Shown here in pieces: positions 7,202 through 18,173 of a stretch of 64,000 nucleotides of DNA (the stretch's first letter is position 1; each line of letters starts with the position of its first letter). A model generated the notes under the pieces. It did not search any database and had not been told where the DNA came from. It worked only from the letters and a program-made list of their open reading frames with translations. Both the position numbers and the translations under genes were made by a program. Source of the stretch: Aureimonas glaciei (GTDB taxonomy: Bacteria; Pseudomonadota; Alphaproteobacteria; Rhizobiales; Rhizobiaceae); NCBI RefSeq assembly GCF_014643375.1, contig NZ_BMJJ01000006.1:1-64000 (forward strand). The letters are read 5' to 3'.

Positions 7202-10200
7202 TCATGAGCACCCGGAAGTACTCCCGCAGGTGTCGCACTTCAGGCAGGTGCCGTTGCGCACCATGGTGAAGTTGGCGCATTCCGAGCAGCTTTCGCCGGT
7301 GTAGCCCTTCATCATCGCCTCGGCGCGGCGTTCGTTGGCGCTGGGGCGCGGGGCGGCTTCGACCTGGGCCTTGTCGCGCTCCGTGGCGGGGAAGGCGAGG
7401 GGGCTGTCGAACAGGCCCTGCGCCGGCGAGACGTCGGCGACCGGGGCGGGCTCGGCCAGGGGCTCGAAGTCGCGCTTGAAGGCCGTCGCCAGCTTGCCAG
7501 AGGCGGCCGAGCCCGCGCCGCTGCGCGCCGACAGCGCGGTGACGTTGGCCGCCGGTGCCGAAGGCGCTGGCGATGCCGCGGCCACGGCGGGCGCCGGGGA
7601 TGCCGCCACTGGCGCGGCCGAAGGCCCGCGCAGGATGGTGGCGCTGGCCGGCGTCGCGCCCTTCGGCGCGGTCGTGCCGAGCGAGCCGGCCGGCTCGGCG
7701 GTGGCCACGAGACGGAATTTCGCCGTCTGGCCGCGGACCATGCCGTGGCTCACCGGCGAAGGCTTGTCGCCCTCGACGCCTCGGCCGATGCTCGAAGTGC
7801 CGAAATCTTCCGGCTGGACATGGGCGAGATCGTGCCGGCCGAGATAGGAGACGGCGAGCTCGCGGAAGACGTAGTCGAGGATCGACGTGGCGTTCTTGAT
7901 CGCCTCATTGCCCTGGACGATGCCGGCGGGCTCGAAGCGCGTGAAGGTGAAGGCCTCGACATATTCCTCGAGCGGCACGCCGAACTGCAGGCCGAGCGAG
8001 ATGGCGATGGCGAAATTGTTCATCATCGCGCGGAAGGCGGCGCCTTCCTTGTGCATGTCGATGAAGATCTCGCCGATGCGGCCGTCGTCGTATTCGCCGG
8101 TGCGCAGATACACCTTGTGGCCGCCGACGATCGCCTTCTGGGTATAGCCCTTGCGGCGGTTCGGCAGTTTTTCGCGGTCGCGGATGACCTTCTCGACGAT
8201 GCGCTCGACGATGCGCTCGGCGACTTCCGCGGCGCGCGCCGCGGCCGGGGCGGCGATCAGCATCTCGGTCGCGGTGGCGACGAGATCCTCCTCCTCGTCG
8301 ACATCGTCGGCGATGAGCGAGGAGTTGAGCGGCTGCGAGAGCTTCGAGCCGTCGCGGTAGAGCGCGTTGGCCTTCAGCGCCAGCTTCCACGACAGCATGT
8401 AGGCGGCGTTGCAATCCTCGACGGTGGCGTCGTTCGGCATGTTGATGGTCTTGGAGATCGCCCCGGAGATGAAGGGCTGGGCGGCCGCCATCATCTTGAT
8501 GTGGCTGTCGACCGAGAGCGAGCGCTTGCCGATGCGGCCGCAAGGGGTGGCGCAGTCGAACACGGCCAGGTGCTTGTCCTTCAGGAAGGGCGCGCCTTCC
8601 AGCGTCATGGCGCCGCAGACATGGACGTTGGCGGCCTCGATGTCGGCCTTGGAGAAGCCGAGGAAGGGCAGGAGCTCGAAGGAGAAGTCGTTCAGCTGGG
8701 CGTCGGTCAGGCCAAGGGTTTTCTTGCAGAACTCCTCGCCGAGCGTCCACTTGTTGAAGGCGAACTTGATGTCGAAGGCGCTCTTCAAGGCGGTGTTCAG
8801 CGCCTCGATCTCGGTCGGGCCGAAGCCCTTGGCGCGCAGGGATGCGGAGTTGATCGCGGGGGCCTGGTTGAGATTGCCGTGGCCGACCGCATAGGCCTCC
8901 ATCTCGCCGATCTCGGCTTCCGTGTAGCCGAGCGAGCGCAATGCCGCGGGCACGGCATTGTTGATGATCTTGAAGTAGCCGCCGCCGGCGAGCTTCTTGA
9001 ATTTCACCAGCGCGAAGTCGGGCTCGATGCCGGTGGTGTCGCAGTCCATCACGAGGCCGATCGTGCCGGTCGGGGCGATGACCGAGACCTGCGCGTTGCG
9101 GAAGCCGTGCTTGACGCCGAGCTCGACGGCCTCGGTCCAGGCCGCCTTGGCGCGGGCCGAGAGGCGCTTGTCCTTCAGCGAGGAATGGTCGAGCGGCACG
9201 GGATCGACGGCGAGGCCCTCATAGCCGTTGGCGATGCCGTGTGCGGCACGGGCATGGTTTCGCATGACGCGCAGCATGTGATCGGCATTGCGCTCGTAAT
9301 CGGGGAAGGTGCCGAGCTTTTCGGCCATCTCCGCCGAGGTGGCGTAGGCGACGCCCGTCATCAGCGCCGAGACGGCGCCGCAGATCGAACGGCCTTCGGC
9401 CGAGTCATAGGGGATTCCGCTCGTCATCAGGAAGCCGCCGATATTGGCAAAGCCCAGGCCGAGGGTGCGGTAGTCGTAGGAGCGCTGGGCGATCTCCTTG
9501 GACGGGAACTGCGCCATCAGGACGGAGATCTCGAGCACGACGGTCCACAGGCGCGTGGCATGTTCGAAGGCTTCCGTCTCGAAGCGGCCGCCCTCTTCGC
9601 GGAACTGAAGGAGGTTCAGCGAGGCAAGATTGCAGGCCGTGTCGTCGAGGAACATGTATTCCGAGCACGGATTGGAGGCGATGATCTCGCCCGCCGCCGG
9701 GCAGGTGTGCCAGTCGTTGATCGTGGTGTGGAACTGGATGCCGGGATCGGCCGAGGCCCAGGCGGCATAGCCGATGCGCTCCCAGAGGTCGCGGGCCTGG
9801 AGCGTCTTGACGGTGCGGCCATCCTTGCGGGCGGTCAGGTTCCAGGGGCCGTTATCCTCGACCGAGCGCAGGAACTCGTCGGTGACGCGGACGGAATTGT
9901 TCGAATTCTGGCCGGCGACGGTGAGATAGGCTTCCGAATCCCAGTCGGTGTCGAAGACGGGGAAATCGATGTCGGTGTAGCCCTGGCGGGCAAACTGGAT
10001 GACGCGCTTGATGTAGTTCTCGGGCACTTGGGCCCGCTTGGCATCCTTGACGGCGCGCTTCAGGGCTCCGTTCTGCATCGGGTCGAAGCGCACTTCTTCC
10101 GCCTCGGGGCCGTCGACGCAGGCGGCCAGGATCAGCTTCAGATGCTTGGAGACGACGCGCGAGCCGGTGACGAGGGCGGCGACCTTCTCCTCCTCTTTCA

Positions 10201-11098
10201 CCTTCCACGAGATGTAGGCCTCGATGTCGGGGTGGTCGATGTCGACGACGACCATCTTGGCCGCCCGGCGCGTGGTGCCGCCCGATTTGATGGCGCCGGC
10301 GGCCCGGTCGCCGATCTTCAGGAAGCTCATCAGGCCCGACGACTTGCCGCCGCCCGACAGACGCTCGCCTTCACCACGCAAGCGCGAAAAATTGGAGCCC
10401 GTGCCCGAGCCGTACTTGAACAGGCGCGCCTCGCGTACCCACAGGTCCATGATGCCGCCGTCGTTGACGAGATCGTCGGCGACGGACTGGATGAAGCAGG
10501 CATGCGGCTGCGGATGCTCATAGGCCGAGGTCGAGCGGGTCAGTTCGCCGGTGAGGTAGTCGACGTAGAAGTGGCCCTGGCCGGGGCCGTCGATGCCATA
10601 GGCCCAGTGCAGGCCGGTGTTGAACCACTGCGGCGAGTTCGGCGCGACCTTCTGCGTCGCCAGCATGTAGGCGAGCTCGTCCATGAAGGCGCGCGCGTCT
10701 TCCTCGGTGGCGAAATAGCCGCCCTTCCAGCCCCAATAGGTCCAGGTGCCGGCGAGCCGGTCGAAGACCTGCCGCGCATCCATTTCGGAGCCGTAGCGCT
10801 CGCCTTCCGGGAGAGCGGCCAGCGCCGCTTCGTCGGCGACGGAGCGCCAGAGCCAGGACGGCACGTCGTTCTCCTCGACGCGCTTGAGCTTGGCCGGAAT
10901 GCCTGCCTTGCGGAAATATTTCTGCGCCAGGATGTCGCTTGCCACCTGGCTGAACTGCGCGGGAACATCGATGCCCTCGAGCCGGAAGACCACCGAGCCA
11001 TCGGGATTGCGGATCTCGCTGGTCGCCTGACGGAAGGCGACGCCGGCATAGGCGCCTTCACCAGCTTTGGTATAGCGGCGGTCGATGTTCATGCCCAT
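7202..11098 (-). CDS. nrdJ: vitamin B12-dependent (class II) ribonucleoside-diphosphate reductase
   Basis: This enzyme of 1298 residues makes deoxyribonucleotides using adenosylcobalamin, so it works with or without oxygen. Sequence marks include [11 protein letters not shown] with the active-site cysteine region, [11 protein letters not shown], an internal TSCPD-type segment ([20 protein letters not shown]) and a cysteine-rich C-terminal tail ([10 protein letters not shown], then [13 protein letters not shown]). An alanine/proline-rich linker precedes the tail. The open frame runs upstream to 11521, but I place the start at 11098 (MGMNIDRRY) because AAGGA lies 7 bases before it and family homology starts there; 11092 is the next choice. 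A candidate NrdR two-box operator lies upstream. The long reading frame on the opposite strand is a codon-bias shadow. Confidence 0.97.
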   Translation of the reverse strand: MGMNIDRRYTKAGEGAYAGVAFRQATSEIRNPDGSVVFRLEGIDVPAQFSQVASDILAQKYFRKAGIPAKLKRVEENDVPSWLWRSVADEAALAALPEGERYGSEMDARQVFDRLAGTWTYWGWKGGYFATEEDARAFMDELAYMLATQKVAPNSPQWFNTGLHWAYGIDGPGQGHFYVDYLTGELTRSTSAYEHPQPHACFIQSVADDLVNDGGIMDLWVREARLFKYGSGTGSNFSRLRGEGERLSGGGKSSGLMSFLKIGDRAAGAIKSGGTTRRAAKMVVVDIDHPDIEAYISWKVKEEEKVAALVTGSRVVSKHLKLILAACVDGPEAEEVRFDPMQNGALKRAVKDAKRAQVPENYIKRVIQFARQGYTDIDFPVFDTDWDSEAYLTVAGQNSNNSVRVTDEFLRSVEDNGPWNLTARKDGRTVKTLQARDLWERIGYAAWASADPGIQFHTTINDWHTCPAAGEIIASNPCSEYMFLDDTACNLASLNLLQFREEGGRFETEAFEHATRLWTVVLEISVLMAQFPSKEIAQRSYDYRTLGLGFANIGGFLMTSGIPYDSAEGRSICGAVSALMTGVAYATSAEMAEKLGTFPDYERNADHMLRVMRNHARAAHGIANGYEGLAVDPVPLDHSSLKDKRLSARAKAAWTEAVELGVKHGFRNAQVSVIAPTGTIGLVMDCDTTGIEPDFALVKFKKLAGGGYFKIINNAVPAALRSLGYTEAEIGEMEAYAVGHGNLNQAPAINSASLRAKGFGPTEIEALNTALKSAFDIKFAFNKWTLGEEFCKKTLGLTDAQLNDFSFELLPFLGFSKADIEAANVHVCGAMTLEGAPFLKDKHLAVFDCATPCGRIGKRSLSVDSHIKMMAAAQPFISGAISKTINMPNDATVEDCNAAYMLSWKLALKANALYRDGSKLSQPLNSSLIADDVDEEEDLVATATEMLIAAPAAARAAEVAERIVERIVEKVIRDREKLPNRRKGYTQKAIVGGHKVYLRTGEYDDGRIGEIFIDMHKEGAAFRAMMNNFAIAISLGLQFGVPLEEYVEAFTFTRFEPAGIVQGNEAIKNATSILDYVFRELAVSYLGRHDLAHVQPEDFGTSSIGRGVEGDKPSPVSHGMVRGQTAKFRLVATAEPAGSLGTTAPKGATPASATILRGPSAAPVAASPAPAVAAASPAPSAPAANVTALSARSGAGSAASGKLATAFKRDFEPLAEPAPVADVSPAQGLFDSPLAFPATERDKAQVEAAPRPSANERRAEAMMKGYTGESCSECANFTMVRNGTCLKCDTCGSTSGCS

Positions 11099-11185
11099 GG
11101 GACGGTCCTTGGAAAGCTGGTGGTGAAACGGTCGCGTGCTGCCAGGGCGCTGCGATACGACAGGAATCGTCGGTATCACGCACCT

Positions 11186-11232
11186 TAGCGACATGTTGTG
11201 TCTGCGTCTAAGTCCGACGCTAGATATAGTAT
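11186..11232 (-). promoter_or_regulatory. candidate two-box NrdR operator of nrdJ
   Basis: Two segments resemble the NrdR box consensus acaCwAtATaTwGtgt. The box at 11217-11232 matches 13 of 16 positions; the one at 11186-11201 matches about 10. Their starts are 31 bp apart, the usual spacing of paired NrdR boxes, and they lie 88-134 bases upstream of the nrdJ start. NrdR represses ribonucleotide reductase genes in response to dATP/ATP. The spacing makes this more convincing than either box alone. Confidence 0.6.
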
Positions 11233-11623
11233 GTTCGGAAGGGTTAAGCGAGTCTTTCCGCGACGCTCTTTGGTTTGCCGGCAGGACTGCGGCACGTCGG
11301 CAACGGGTGTTTCGCAGCGCCCGCGGGCTCGGCATTCGCCGCCATGACCCCGCAACACCAGGAGAATTCGACGCTAGGGCGAGTCTGTCGCGAGGGTCAA
11401 GGCGATGCGAACGGGGAGGGGGTCGGAAAGACGCTGCGGTCATGACGCTTGTGGATAGCGGGCAGAACCGACCGTGAATCGGAGACGGGGAACACAGGCA
11501 AGTCATTGGATAGACAGCCAAGCTCTTGACGGAGGAGGCGATTCAGCTTTCCTGTCCTCGACATTGCGCTAGCCCAAGAGGCTGTGAGGGCGCGCGCATC
11601 GGCATCTCGAAGGAAATCTGTCT
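11233..11623. other. intergenic space between nrdJ and the HWE kinase gene
   Basis: About 390 bases between divergent genes. Apart from the NrdR-like boxes just to the left, I see no coding sequence, RNA gene or strong hairpin here. A single sequence one base off a DnaA box occurs near 11449 and is probably chance. A cobalamin riboswitch was looked for by eye and not recognised. Confidence 0.4.
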
Positions 11624-12760
11624 ATGAACGAGGACGGTTCGGCGCGGTACGGAGCGGCCGACCTGCTCGATTCGCCGCCGGAAAAGGCCTTCGACCGGAT
11701 CAGCGAACTGGTCGCCAAACTGCTGCAGGTGCCGGTCTCGCTGGTGACGATTCTCGATGCCCAACGCCAGTTCTTCAAGAGCGCCCGTGGCCTGACCTCG
11801 CCGTGGAGCGAGGCGCGCGAGACGCCCCTCACGCATTCCCTATGCCAGCACGTCGCCCGCACCGGCGCCCCGTTGATCGTCAACGAAGCCAGGACCGATC
11901 CTCTGGTCCGCGACAACCTGGCCATCGCCGATCTCGGCGTCGAATCCTATCTCGGCTTTCCCGTGCATGCGCCCGACGGCTCGATCATCGGTGCGCTCTG
12001 CGCCATCGATCGGGTGCCCCGCTCCTGGACCGGTGCCGAGCAGGGGATCATGCACGACCTGGTCGAGATCCTCGAAACCGAACTGAACCTTCGCGAGGAA
12101 ATCCGCCGCCGCCGCGAGGCCGAGGAGGCGCGCCAGATCCTGATGCGGGAGATGGAGCACCGGGTGAAGAACAGCTTTGCCAAGGTGCAGGCGATCGTCA
12201 GCCTGTCGCTGCGCGGGCGCCGCGACCTCGACGACATCCGCCAGTCGATCAGCCAGCGCATCGGCGCGCTGGCCAAGACGCAGTCGCTGCTCGTCAACAC
12301 CAGCGGTCAGGCGGCTTCACTGGAGGCGGTGCTGCTGAACGAGCTCGGCTACTACGACGAGGACGGCAGCCTCAGCCTCGCGGGTCCGGTGGTGGCCCTC
12401 TGCGAGGACGATGCGATTCTCGTCGGCATGCTGGTGCACGAACTGGCGACCAATGCCGCCAAATACGGGGCGATCGCGCTCGGCGGAGATCTGGCGATCG
12501 GCTGGAACGAGGTCGACACCGAGGATCGGCGCCGGCTGCTCCTCGAATGGCGGGAGAGCGGCTGCGCGCTTTCCGGGCCGCCGGAGAAAACCGGTTTCGG
12601 CACCAGCCTTCTCGATGCGCTCGTGGTGCGGCAGAGCCGGGGTCGGATCACGCGCGACTGGCGGCCCGAGGGGCTCTTGATGGTCGCCGAGTTCGACCTG
12701 GCGCCGCCGACGGTGGCGGTGCCGGAAACGATCGACGAGTGGAGGGCGGCGCTGACCTGA
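11624..12760 (+). CDS. GAF-domain sensor histidine kinase of the HWE/HisKA_2 family
   Basis: The 378-residue protein has an N-terminal GAF domain (about 20-155) with the typical HSLCQHVARTGAPLIV stretch, a short helical linker, and an HWE-type kinase core with EMEHRVKN (phospho-acceptor His179), a RIGALAKTQSLL segment and an N-box HELATNAAKYG. HWE kinases are common in Rhizobiales and act in stress and light signalling. There is no membrane segment, so the GAF domain should sense a cytosolic or diffusible signal. No response regulator or PhyR-type gene is adjacent. An AGGA sits about 10 bases before the ATG. Confidence 0.88.
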   Translation: MNEDGSARYGAADLLDSPPEKAFDRISELVAKLLQVPVSLVTILDAQRQFFKSARGLTSPWSEARETPLTHSLCQHVARTGAPLIVNEARTDPLVRDNLAIADLGVESYLGFPVHAPDGSIIGALCAIDRVPRSWTGAEQGIMHDLVEILETELNLREEIRRRREAEEARQILMREMEHRVKNSFAKVQAIVSLSLRGRRDLDDIRQSISQRIGALAKTQSLLVNTSGQAASLEAVLLNELGYYDEDGSLSLAGPVVALCEDDAILVGMLVHELATNAAKYGAIALGGDLAIGWNEVDTEDRRRLLLEWRESGCALSGPPEKTGFGTSLLDALVVRQSRGRITRDWRPEGLLMVAEFDLAPPTVAVPETIDEWRAALT

Positions 12761-12915
12761 CGCCGTCACCGGACGCGAACCCGTGCAGCGCTCGCGAAGG
12801 CGGGCGGCCGGGCGTCTGGAACACGGCCGCGAAAGGCGGCTTTGCAGCTTTCGGGAAAATCACGCGAAAACCGAGAGTCAGTGCGCGACGGCGGTTCGAC
12901 GGAGTACCGTCCGCT

Positions 12916-13413
12916 TCAGCCCGCGGTGCCCTTGCCGATCGGCGCCTGGAAGGTGAGGCCGAGGTCCCAGGGGAAATAGATCCAGGTATCCTGCGACACT
13001 TCGGTGATGAAGGTGTCGACGAGCGAGCGGCCTTTCGGCTTGGCATAGACGGTGGCAAAATGCGCCTTGGGCAGCATGGCGCGCACGAGGCTTGCGGTCT
13101 TGCCGGTATCGGTGAGGTCGTCGACGATGAGAATGCCCTCGCCGTCCTCCTCGACCAGCTCCGGGCTGATCTCCTTCAGCACCATCAGCTCGCCCTGCTC
13201 GGCATAGTCGTGATAGGAGGCGATGCAGACCGTCTCGATCAGCCTGATGCCGAGTTCGCGCGAGATGATCGCCGCCGGGACGAGCCCGCCGCGGGTGATG
13301 CAGACGATGGCTTTCCATTCCGGCCGGACGCCGGCCAGCCGCCAGGCGAGGGCCCGCGCGTCGCGGTGGAACTGTTCCCAGGAGACCGGGAAGGATTTTT
13401 CGGCGGCCGACAT
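12916..13413 (-). CDS. gpt: xanthine-guanine phosphoribosyltransferase
   Basis: This 165-residue type I phosphoribosyltransferase salvages xanthine, guanine and probably hypoxanthine to nucleotides using PRPP. The PRPP loop is [13 protein letters not shown] (94-106), and [11 protein letters not shown] near 37-47 is the second conserved phosphate-binding part. Length fits the Gpt family. The start has GGAG 6 bases upstream. It lies 70 bases downstream of the CinA-like gene on the same strand and is probably co-transcribed. Confidence 0.93.
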   Translation of the reverse strand: MSAAEKSFPVSWEQFHRDARALAWRLAGVRPEWKAIVCITRGGLVPAAIISRELGIRLIETVCIASYHDYAEQGELMVLKEISPELVEEDGEGILIVDDLTDTGKTASLVRAMLPKAHFATVYAKPKGRSLVDTFITEVSQDTWIYFPWDLGLTFQAPIGKGTAG

Positions 13414-13483
13414 GGCAGACTCCAGCGAAGGGGCATTGGAGCCATGCCGATAGACCGGGACGGCCGTTCGGGCAAGCCGAGCG

Positions 13484-14230
13484 TCACCTTCCCGACATCA
13501 CCGCCATCAGCGCTTCTACCGCCGCCGTCGCCGTGGCGAGCTTTTCCGCATCGCGCGAACGCAGAACGATCTGCGTCGAGTAGCGCTGGCCGTCGAAGCG
13601 GGGATAGGAGCCGATGGCGACGCCGGGATGCAGTTTCTGGATCGCCGCGAGCGGATCGCCGATGTCGCCCTCGCCGAACGGGCATTCGACGCTGACGCTG
13701 GCGATCGCCTGGCCGGCGGGGAGCTGCGACAGCGCATTGCCGAGCATCGCCTCGAAGACGGCGGGCACGCCGGCGAAGACGAAGACGTTGTCGACGCGAA
13801 AGCCCGGCGCCATCGAGACCGGGTTGTCGACGAGGCTGGCGCCTTCCGGCGTGCGCGTCATCCGGCGGCGCGCCTCGGTGAAGGGAAGGTTGCGCCCCTC
13901 GTAATAGGCCGTGAGCCGCGCCACGGCCTCCGGGTGCTCGATCAGCGGCAGCGAAAAGGCCGCCGCCACGGCCTCGGCCGTCACGTCGTCATGCGTCGGG
14001 CCGATGCCGCCCGAGGTGAAGACGAAATCATAGTTGCGGCGCAGCGTGTTCAGCGTGTCGGCGATGAGGTGCGGATCGTCGCCGATGATGCGCACCTCCT
14101 TCAGGTCGATTCCGGCCATGGTCAGGACGTCGGCGAGATGGCCGATGTTCTTGTCCTTGGTGCGTCCCGACAGGATCTCGTCGCCGATCGCGAGCATGGC
14201 GGCCGTGGTGGGGGTGGAAGGCAGTTGCAT
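13484..14230 (-). CDS. CinA-like molybdopterin-binding domain protein
   Basis: The 248-residue protein starts with [19 protein letters not shown] and carries [14 protein letters not shown], both hallmarks of the MoCF/CinA N-terminal domain. The C-terminal amidohydrolase half of full CinA is absent, as in the short family members common in alphaproteobacteria. Related proteins have been linked to pyrophosphatase or nucleotide repair roles, but the exact substrate is unknown here. It is read toward gpt with a 70-base gap. Confidence 0.88.
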   Translation of the reverse strand: MQLPSTPTTAAMLAIGDEILSGRTKDKNIGHLADVLTMAGIDLKEVRIIGDDPHLIADTLNTLRRNYDFVFTSGGIGPTHDDVTAEAVAAAFSLPLIEHPEAVARLTAYYEGRNLPFTEARRRMTRTPEGASLVDNPVSMAPGFRVDNVFVFAGVPAVFEAMLGNALSQLPAGQAIASVSVECPFGEGDIGDPLAAIQKLHPGVAIGSYPRFDGQRYSTQIVLRSRDAEKLATATAAVEALMAVMSGR

Positions 14231-14474
14231 CGTCTCGACCTCGTCGCATCGACAGACCTTGCCGAAGGCGGGTCTCCGCCGGCATGGGCCGGCCGTTTGT
14301 TCGACTGACTACATCGCGCATTCCCGGGAAAAGGCAAGCGGCGAAGGGCCCGGGCCACTGTCCCGGCAGGGTGGACGGTGCGTCCGGGCCAACGGGCCTT
14401 TTCAAAGGGCCCCGGCACCTGTCTCATGACCGCATTCCCGCAGACCGGGACCCACGAGGCAAAAGGGCTCACCC

Positions 14475-15074
14475 ATGGCAAAAGTGCTGGTACTCTACTA
14501 TTCGAGCTACGGTCATATCGAGACCATGGCGAAAGCCGTGGCCGAGGGCGCGGCGAGCGCCGGCGCCGAGGTCGACATCAAGCGCGTGCCCGAAACGGCG
14601 CCGCCCGAGGTCGTCGCCGCCGCGCATTTCAAGGTAGACCACGATTTCCCCGAGGCGCAGCCCGACGATCTAAAGAATTACGACGCCATCATCGTCGGCG
14701 CGCCGACCCGCTACGGCAACATGTCCTCGCAGATGGGCGCGTTCTGGGACCGCACCGGCGGGCTCTGGTTCAACGGCGCGCTGATCGGCAAGGTGGGCGG
14801 TGCCTTCTCCTCGAGCGCGACCCAGCACGGTGGCAACGAGTCGACCCTTCATTCCATCCACAAGACGCTGCTGCACCACGGCCTCGTCATCGTCGGCCTG
14901 CCCTATTCCTTCGCCGGCCAGATGCGCAACGACGAGATCACCGGCGGTTCGCCCTATGGCGCCACCACCATCGCCAATGGCGACGGCTCGCGCCAGCCGA
15001 GCGAGAACGAGCTCGACGGCGCCCGTTTCCAAGGCAAGCACATCGCCGAGATCGCCGCCAAGCTGGCGGGCTGA
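14475..15074 (+). CDS. wrbA: NAD(P)H:quinone oxidoreductase, WrbA flavoprotein
   Basis: A 199-residue flavodoxin-like enzyme that reduces quinones by two electrons using NAD(P)H and FMN, guarding against semiquinone radicals. FMN-binding segments are visible: [14 protein letters not shown] near the N-terminus and [18 protein letters not shown] near 75-95. GPYGATTI-like sequence (SPYGATTI) and the length are typical of WrbA. It is divergent from the CinA-like gene and stands alone. Confidence 0.95.
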   Translation: MAKVLVLYYSSYGHIETMAKAVAEGAASAGAEVDIKRVPETAPPEVVAAAHFKVDHDFPEAQPDDLKNYDAIIVGAPTRYGNMSSQMGAFWDRTGGLWFNGALIGKVGGAFSSSATQHGGNESTLHSIHKTLLHHGLVIVGLPYSFAGQMRNDEITGGSPYGATTIANGDGSRQPSENELDGARFQGKHIAEIAAKLAG

Positions 15075-15249
15075 CCAGCTGCCTGACGCGGCTGCTTGAA
15101 ACGGCCGGCCGACAGTGGCCATCGACAAGCCGCGCGGTGTCCCTGGACGCTGCGCGGCTGGTTTCCTCAGTCTGGAATGCGGCAGGCCCGCGGGTCTGGA
15201 AGGGCAGGCGGGTCGCTGCCCTGGCAGCGCCGATCGACGGCAGGCGGCT

Positions 15250-15477
15250 TTAGAGACAGGCGTCCTTGTGCGTCCTCGGTGCTTCGGCAAGGTTCTCGTC
15301 GAGGGCCTGTTTCAGCTGCTCCAGCGCCGAGTTCTGGCGCTTCAGGCGATGCAGCATGCCGTCGGCGACATCTTCGAGAGACGGGGCGTCTCCCAGCCAG
15401 AGATCGAACCGACCCTCTGGTGTCCGAGGGGCCTGCCGATATGACAAGCGGGTGCGATCGTCTCTGAAAGGCGTCAT
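15250..15477 (-). CDS. small conserved-looking hypothetical protein
   Basis: A 75-residue product starting MTPFRDDRTRLSYR with a C-terminal helical stretch (LHRLKRQNSALEQLKQALDEN) that may form a short coiled coil. The ATG at 15477 has GAGG about 6 bases upstream, better than the in-frame ATG at 15510. It is convergent with wrbA. No family recognised; the ribosome site and codon pattern support it as a real gene. Confidence 0.55.
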   Translation of the reverse strand: MTPFRDDRTRLSYRQAPRTPEGRFDLWLGDAPSLEDVADGMLHRLKRQNSALEQLKQALDENLAEAPRTHKDACL

Positions 15478-16044
15478 TCCAACCTCGCCGCAAAGATGCT
15501 TCCTCGCCAAAGATTCTACCGGATTTCCGGCCAGAATCTACTGCAAAGCGCATCGGCAGAAAGAAATAAAAAATTAGTTAATAATAGATGATCATTAAAG
15601 GATAGTCATGTTTGTAACCCATCATGGCGACTTCCCGCGGGGACAACGCCAGATGGTGGAGCCGCGGGCGTCGGCGATGGGCCGGCGGCCGGGGCGGCCG
15701 TGTTCGGTCGTCTCCCCGAGAGCATGGTCCCGAGAGATGGCTTCCGGCTTTCGGGAAAGATCGTTTGATCCGCGCTCTTACGCTCCTGCGAAACCGCGCG
15801 GACGCTGCGCCATTTGTCGCTGCGTCCGGTGCTGCGAAAGCCCGCCTTCACGTTTCGCCGCCTGCTCTCTGCACCCCTAACCATGGGGGGCGCCCAGGCG
15901 GCTGCCCGCGGGGGAACGCCAACGCGCCTCGCTGACACGGCGCGACGCGGTCGCCTCTCATCGCAATGACGGCGCGGACTTCCCGCCATGACGGCAGTTC
16001 GCTTGTTCCTGTCCATGCCGTCGGCCACCAGGGTGACCGAGGTT
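15478..16044. other. intergenic region with an A/T-rich patch
   Basis: About 570 bases lacking a convincing gene. An A/T-rich patch around 15555-15610 stands out from the G+C-rich surroundings and may hold promoters for the small gene to its left. Possible frames across 15608-15935 have arginine- and proline-rich translations typical of shadows. Confidence 0.4.
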
Positions 16045-16129
16045 TGGTGCGGACGACGGGACTTGAACCCGTAATCCCGAAGGCGACAGATTTTAAGTCT
16101 GCTGCGTATACCAATTCCGCCACGTCCGC
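16045..16129 (-). tRNA. tRNA-Leu(UAA)
   Basis: The minus strand folds as a class II tRNA. The acceptor arms GCGGACG/CGTCCGC pair fully, the D-arm region reads GGAATTGGTATACGC, the anticodon loop CTTAAAA gives UAA, there is a long variable arm, and the T-loop is TTCAAGT. CCA is encoded (16045-16047). Confidence 0.97.
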
Positions 16130-16289
16130 ACGCCCCGCTGTCCTAAGCCAGACGCGGCAGATTGCAAGATCGGCCTGCCGCGCGGCGAGGGGCGGGCGCC
16201 GCTGCGATGGTGATTCCGGCCAGCCTTGGGGCTTGCCCTGGGGGCCGCCTTTGGACGACTGTTGCGCCATGCCCGAGCGAGAGTTTGCC

Positions 16290-18092
16290 ATGACCCACCG
16301 ACCACCGCTTTCCGCCTTTGCCGGTGCTGCCCCCGCTCTCGTCGATGCCGCGACCGGGCGGCGGCCGGCGGACCTCGTGGTGCGCAACGGGATCTGGGCG
16401 AACGTGCATTCGGGCGAGATGATCGCCGGCACCGACATCGCCGTGAAGGACGGGCGCTTCGCTTATTGCGGGCCGGACGCCCGCCACGCGATCGGGCCGG
16501 ACACCATCGTCGTCGATGCCGCCGGCCGTTTTCTCGTGCCCGGCCTCTGCGACGCGCACATGCATGTCGAGAGCGGCATGGTGACGGTGACGGAATTCTG
16601 CCGCGCCGTCATCCCGCACGGCACCACCTCGATGTTCATCGATCCGCACGAGATCGCCAATGTCCTCGGCCTCGCCGGCGTCCGGCTGATGCACGACGAG
16701 GCGATGGTGCAGCCGGTCAATGTCTGGGTGCAGATGCCCTCCTGCGTGCCGTCGGCGCCGGGGCTGGAGGAGGGCGGGGCGGAACTCGGCGCCGCCGAGA
16801 TCGCCGAGGCCATGGCCTGGCCGGGGATCATCGGCCTCGGCGAGGTCATGAACTTTCCCGGCGTCGTCGCCAATGATCCCGTGATGACCGGCGCCATCGA
16901 AGCGACCCGCCGAGCCGGCAAGACCGTCGGCGGCCACTACGCCTCGCCCGATCTCGGCCTTCCCTTCCACGGCTATGTCGCCGGCGGGCCGGAGGACGAT
17001 CACGAGGGCACGCGCATGGAGGACGCCGCCGCGCGCGTGCGCCAGGGCATGAAGGCGATGCTGCGCCTCGGCTCGGCCTGGTATGACGTCGCCAGCCAGA
17101 TCCGCGCTGTCACCGAAATGGGCCTCGACCCGCGCCACTTCATCCTGTGCACCGACGACTGTCATTCCGGCACGCTGGTGCGCGACGGCCACATGGACCG
17201 CGTCGTGCGCCACGCCATCCGGCAGGGGCTGAAGCCGATAACAGCCATCCAGATGGCGACGCTGAACACCGCCGAGCATTTTGGCCTCGCCCGCGAGATC
17301 GGCTCGATCGCCCCCGGCCGCCGCGCCGATTTCCTGCTGGTCTCGAACCTCGCCGAGCTCACCATCGACGCGGTCTATGCCCGCGGCGTGCTGATGGCCG
17401 AGGGCGGCACGCTCGTCGCCGACCTGCCGGCCTATCCCTATCCGGCCGAGGCCAAGGGGACCGTCCGTCTCGGCAAGCAGCTTTCCGCCGCCGACTTCGC
17501 GGTCGCCGCGCCCGAGGGAGCCAATGCCGCGACGGTGCGGGTCATCGGCGTCGTCGAGAACCAGGCGCCAACCAAGGCGCTGACGGCGACGCTTTCCGTC
17601 CGCGACGGGCTGGTCGAGGCCGACGAGGACCAGGGCGTCGCCCATATCGCGCTGGTCGAGCGGCACCGCGCCAGCGGCGACGTCACCAACGCCTTCGTTT
17701 CCGGCTTCGGCTATCGCGGCCGCATGGCCATGGCCTCGACCGTCGCCCATGACAGCCACCACATGATCGTCGTCGGCACCGACCGCGAAACCATGGCGCT
17801 CGCCGCCAACCGGCTGGGCGCCGTCGGCGGCGGCGTGGTGTTTTTCGCGGACGGCGAGGAGAAGGCGGTGATCGAGATGCCGATCGCCGGGCTGATGTCG
17901 GACGAGCGGGCGGAGATCGTCGCCGAGAAGGCCGACCGGCTCATCGCCGCGATGCAGGAAGCCGGCTGCCGGCTCAACAACGCCTATATGCAGCATTCGC
18001 TGCTGGCGCTGGTGGTGATCCCCTCGCTGCGGATCTCCGACAAGGGGCTCGTTGACGTCGACCGATTCGAGATCGTCGATCTTTTCGTCTGA
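16290..18092 (+). CDS. ade: adenine deaminase
   Basis: This 600-residue metal-dependent hydrolase converts adenine to hypoxanthine and ammonia in purine salvage. It shows the amidohydrolase motif DAHMHVESG (88-96; His90 and His92 are metal ligands), GGHYASPD, TDDCHSG, and the family C-terminal domain with FVSGFGYRGRMA and TVAHDSHH. ATG 16290 (MTHRPP) is preferred; an in-frame ATG at 16269 adds 7 residues. It begins about 160 bases from tRNA-Leu on the other strand. With gpt nearby, this stretch gives the cell purine base salvage. Confidence 0.95.
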   Translation: MTHRPPLSAFAGAAPALVDAATGRRPADLVVRNGIWANVHSGEMIAGTDIAVKDGRFAYCGPDARHAIGPDTIVVDAAGRFLVPGLCDAHMHVESGMVTVTEFCRAVIPHGTTSMFIDPHEIANVLGLAGVRLMHDEAMVQPVNVWVQMPSCVPSAPGLEEGGAELGAAEIAEAMAWPGIIGLGEVMNFPGVVANDPVMTGAIEATRRAGKTVGGHYASPDLGLPFHGYVAGGPEDDHEGTRMEDAAARVRQGMKAMLRLGSAWYDVASQIRAVTEMGLDPRHFILCTDDCHSGTLVRDGHMDRVVRHAIRQGLKPITAIQMATLNTAEHFGLAREIGSIAPGRRADFLLVSNLAELTIDAVYARGVLMAEGGTLVADLPAYPYPAEAKGTVRLGKQLSAADFAVAAPEGANAATVRVIGVVENQAPTKALTATLSVRDGLVEADEDQGVAHIALVERHRASGDVTNAFVSGFGYRGRMAMASTVAHDSHHMIVVGTDRETMALAANRLGAVGGGVVFFADGEEKAVIEMPIAGLMSDERAEIVAEKADRLIAAMQEAGCRLNNAYMQHSLLALVVIPSLRISDKGLVDVDRFEIVDLFV

Positions 18093-18173
18093 TCGTCCCT
18101 CGACTATCACTTGGCGCGCGCGGGCCGGGCGCGTGGGGTGCCGGACCGTTGCCGATCCGATCGGGAGCAAGTG

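Noticed and set aside
7745-11188. Very long reading frame (1147 codons) on the plus strand opposite nrdJ
   Set aside because: It mirrors nrdJ codon bias; the translation is rich in Asp, Gly, Arg and Val repeats with no domain, while nrdJ on the other strand is unmistakable.
11099-11260. Cobalamin riboswitch upstream of nrdJ
   Set aside because: I looked for the conserved B12-box core and accessory stems and could not recognise them; the NrdR-like boxes explain the region better.
11445-11460. DnaA-box-like sequence CTTGTGGATAG
   Set aside because: It is a single imperfect site without neighbours, an A/T-rich unwinding region or replication genes; chance is the simplest explanation.
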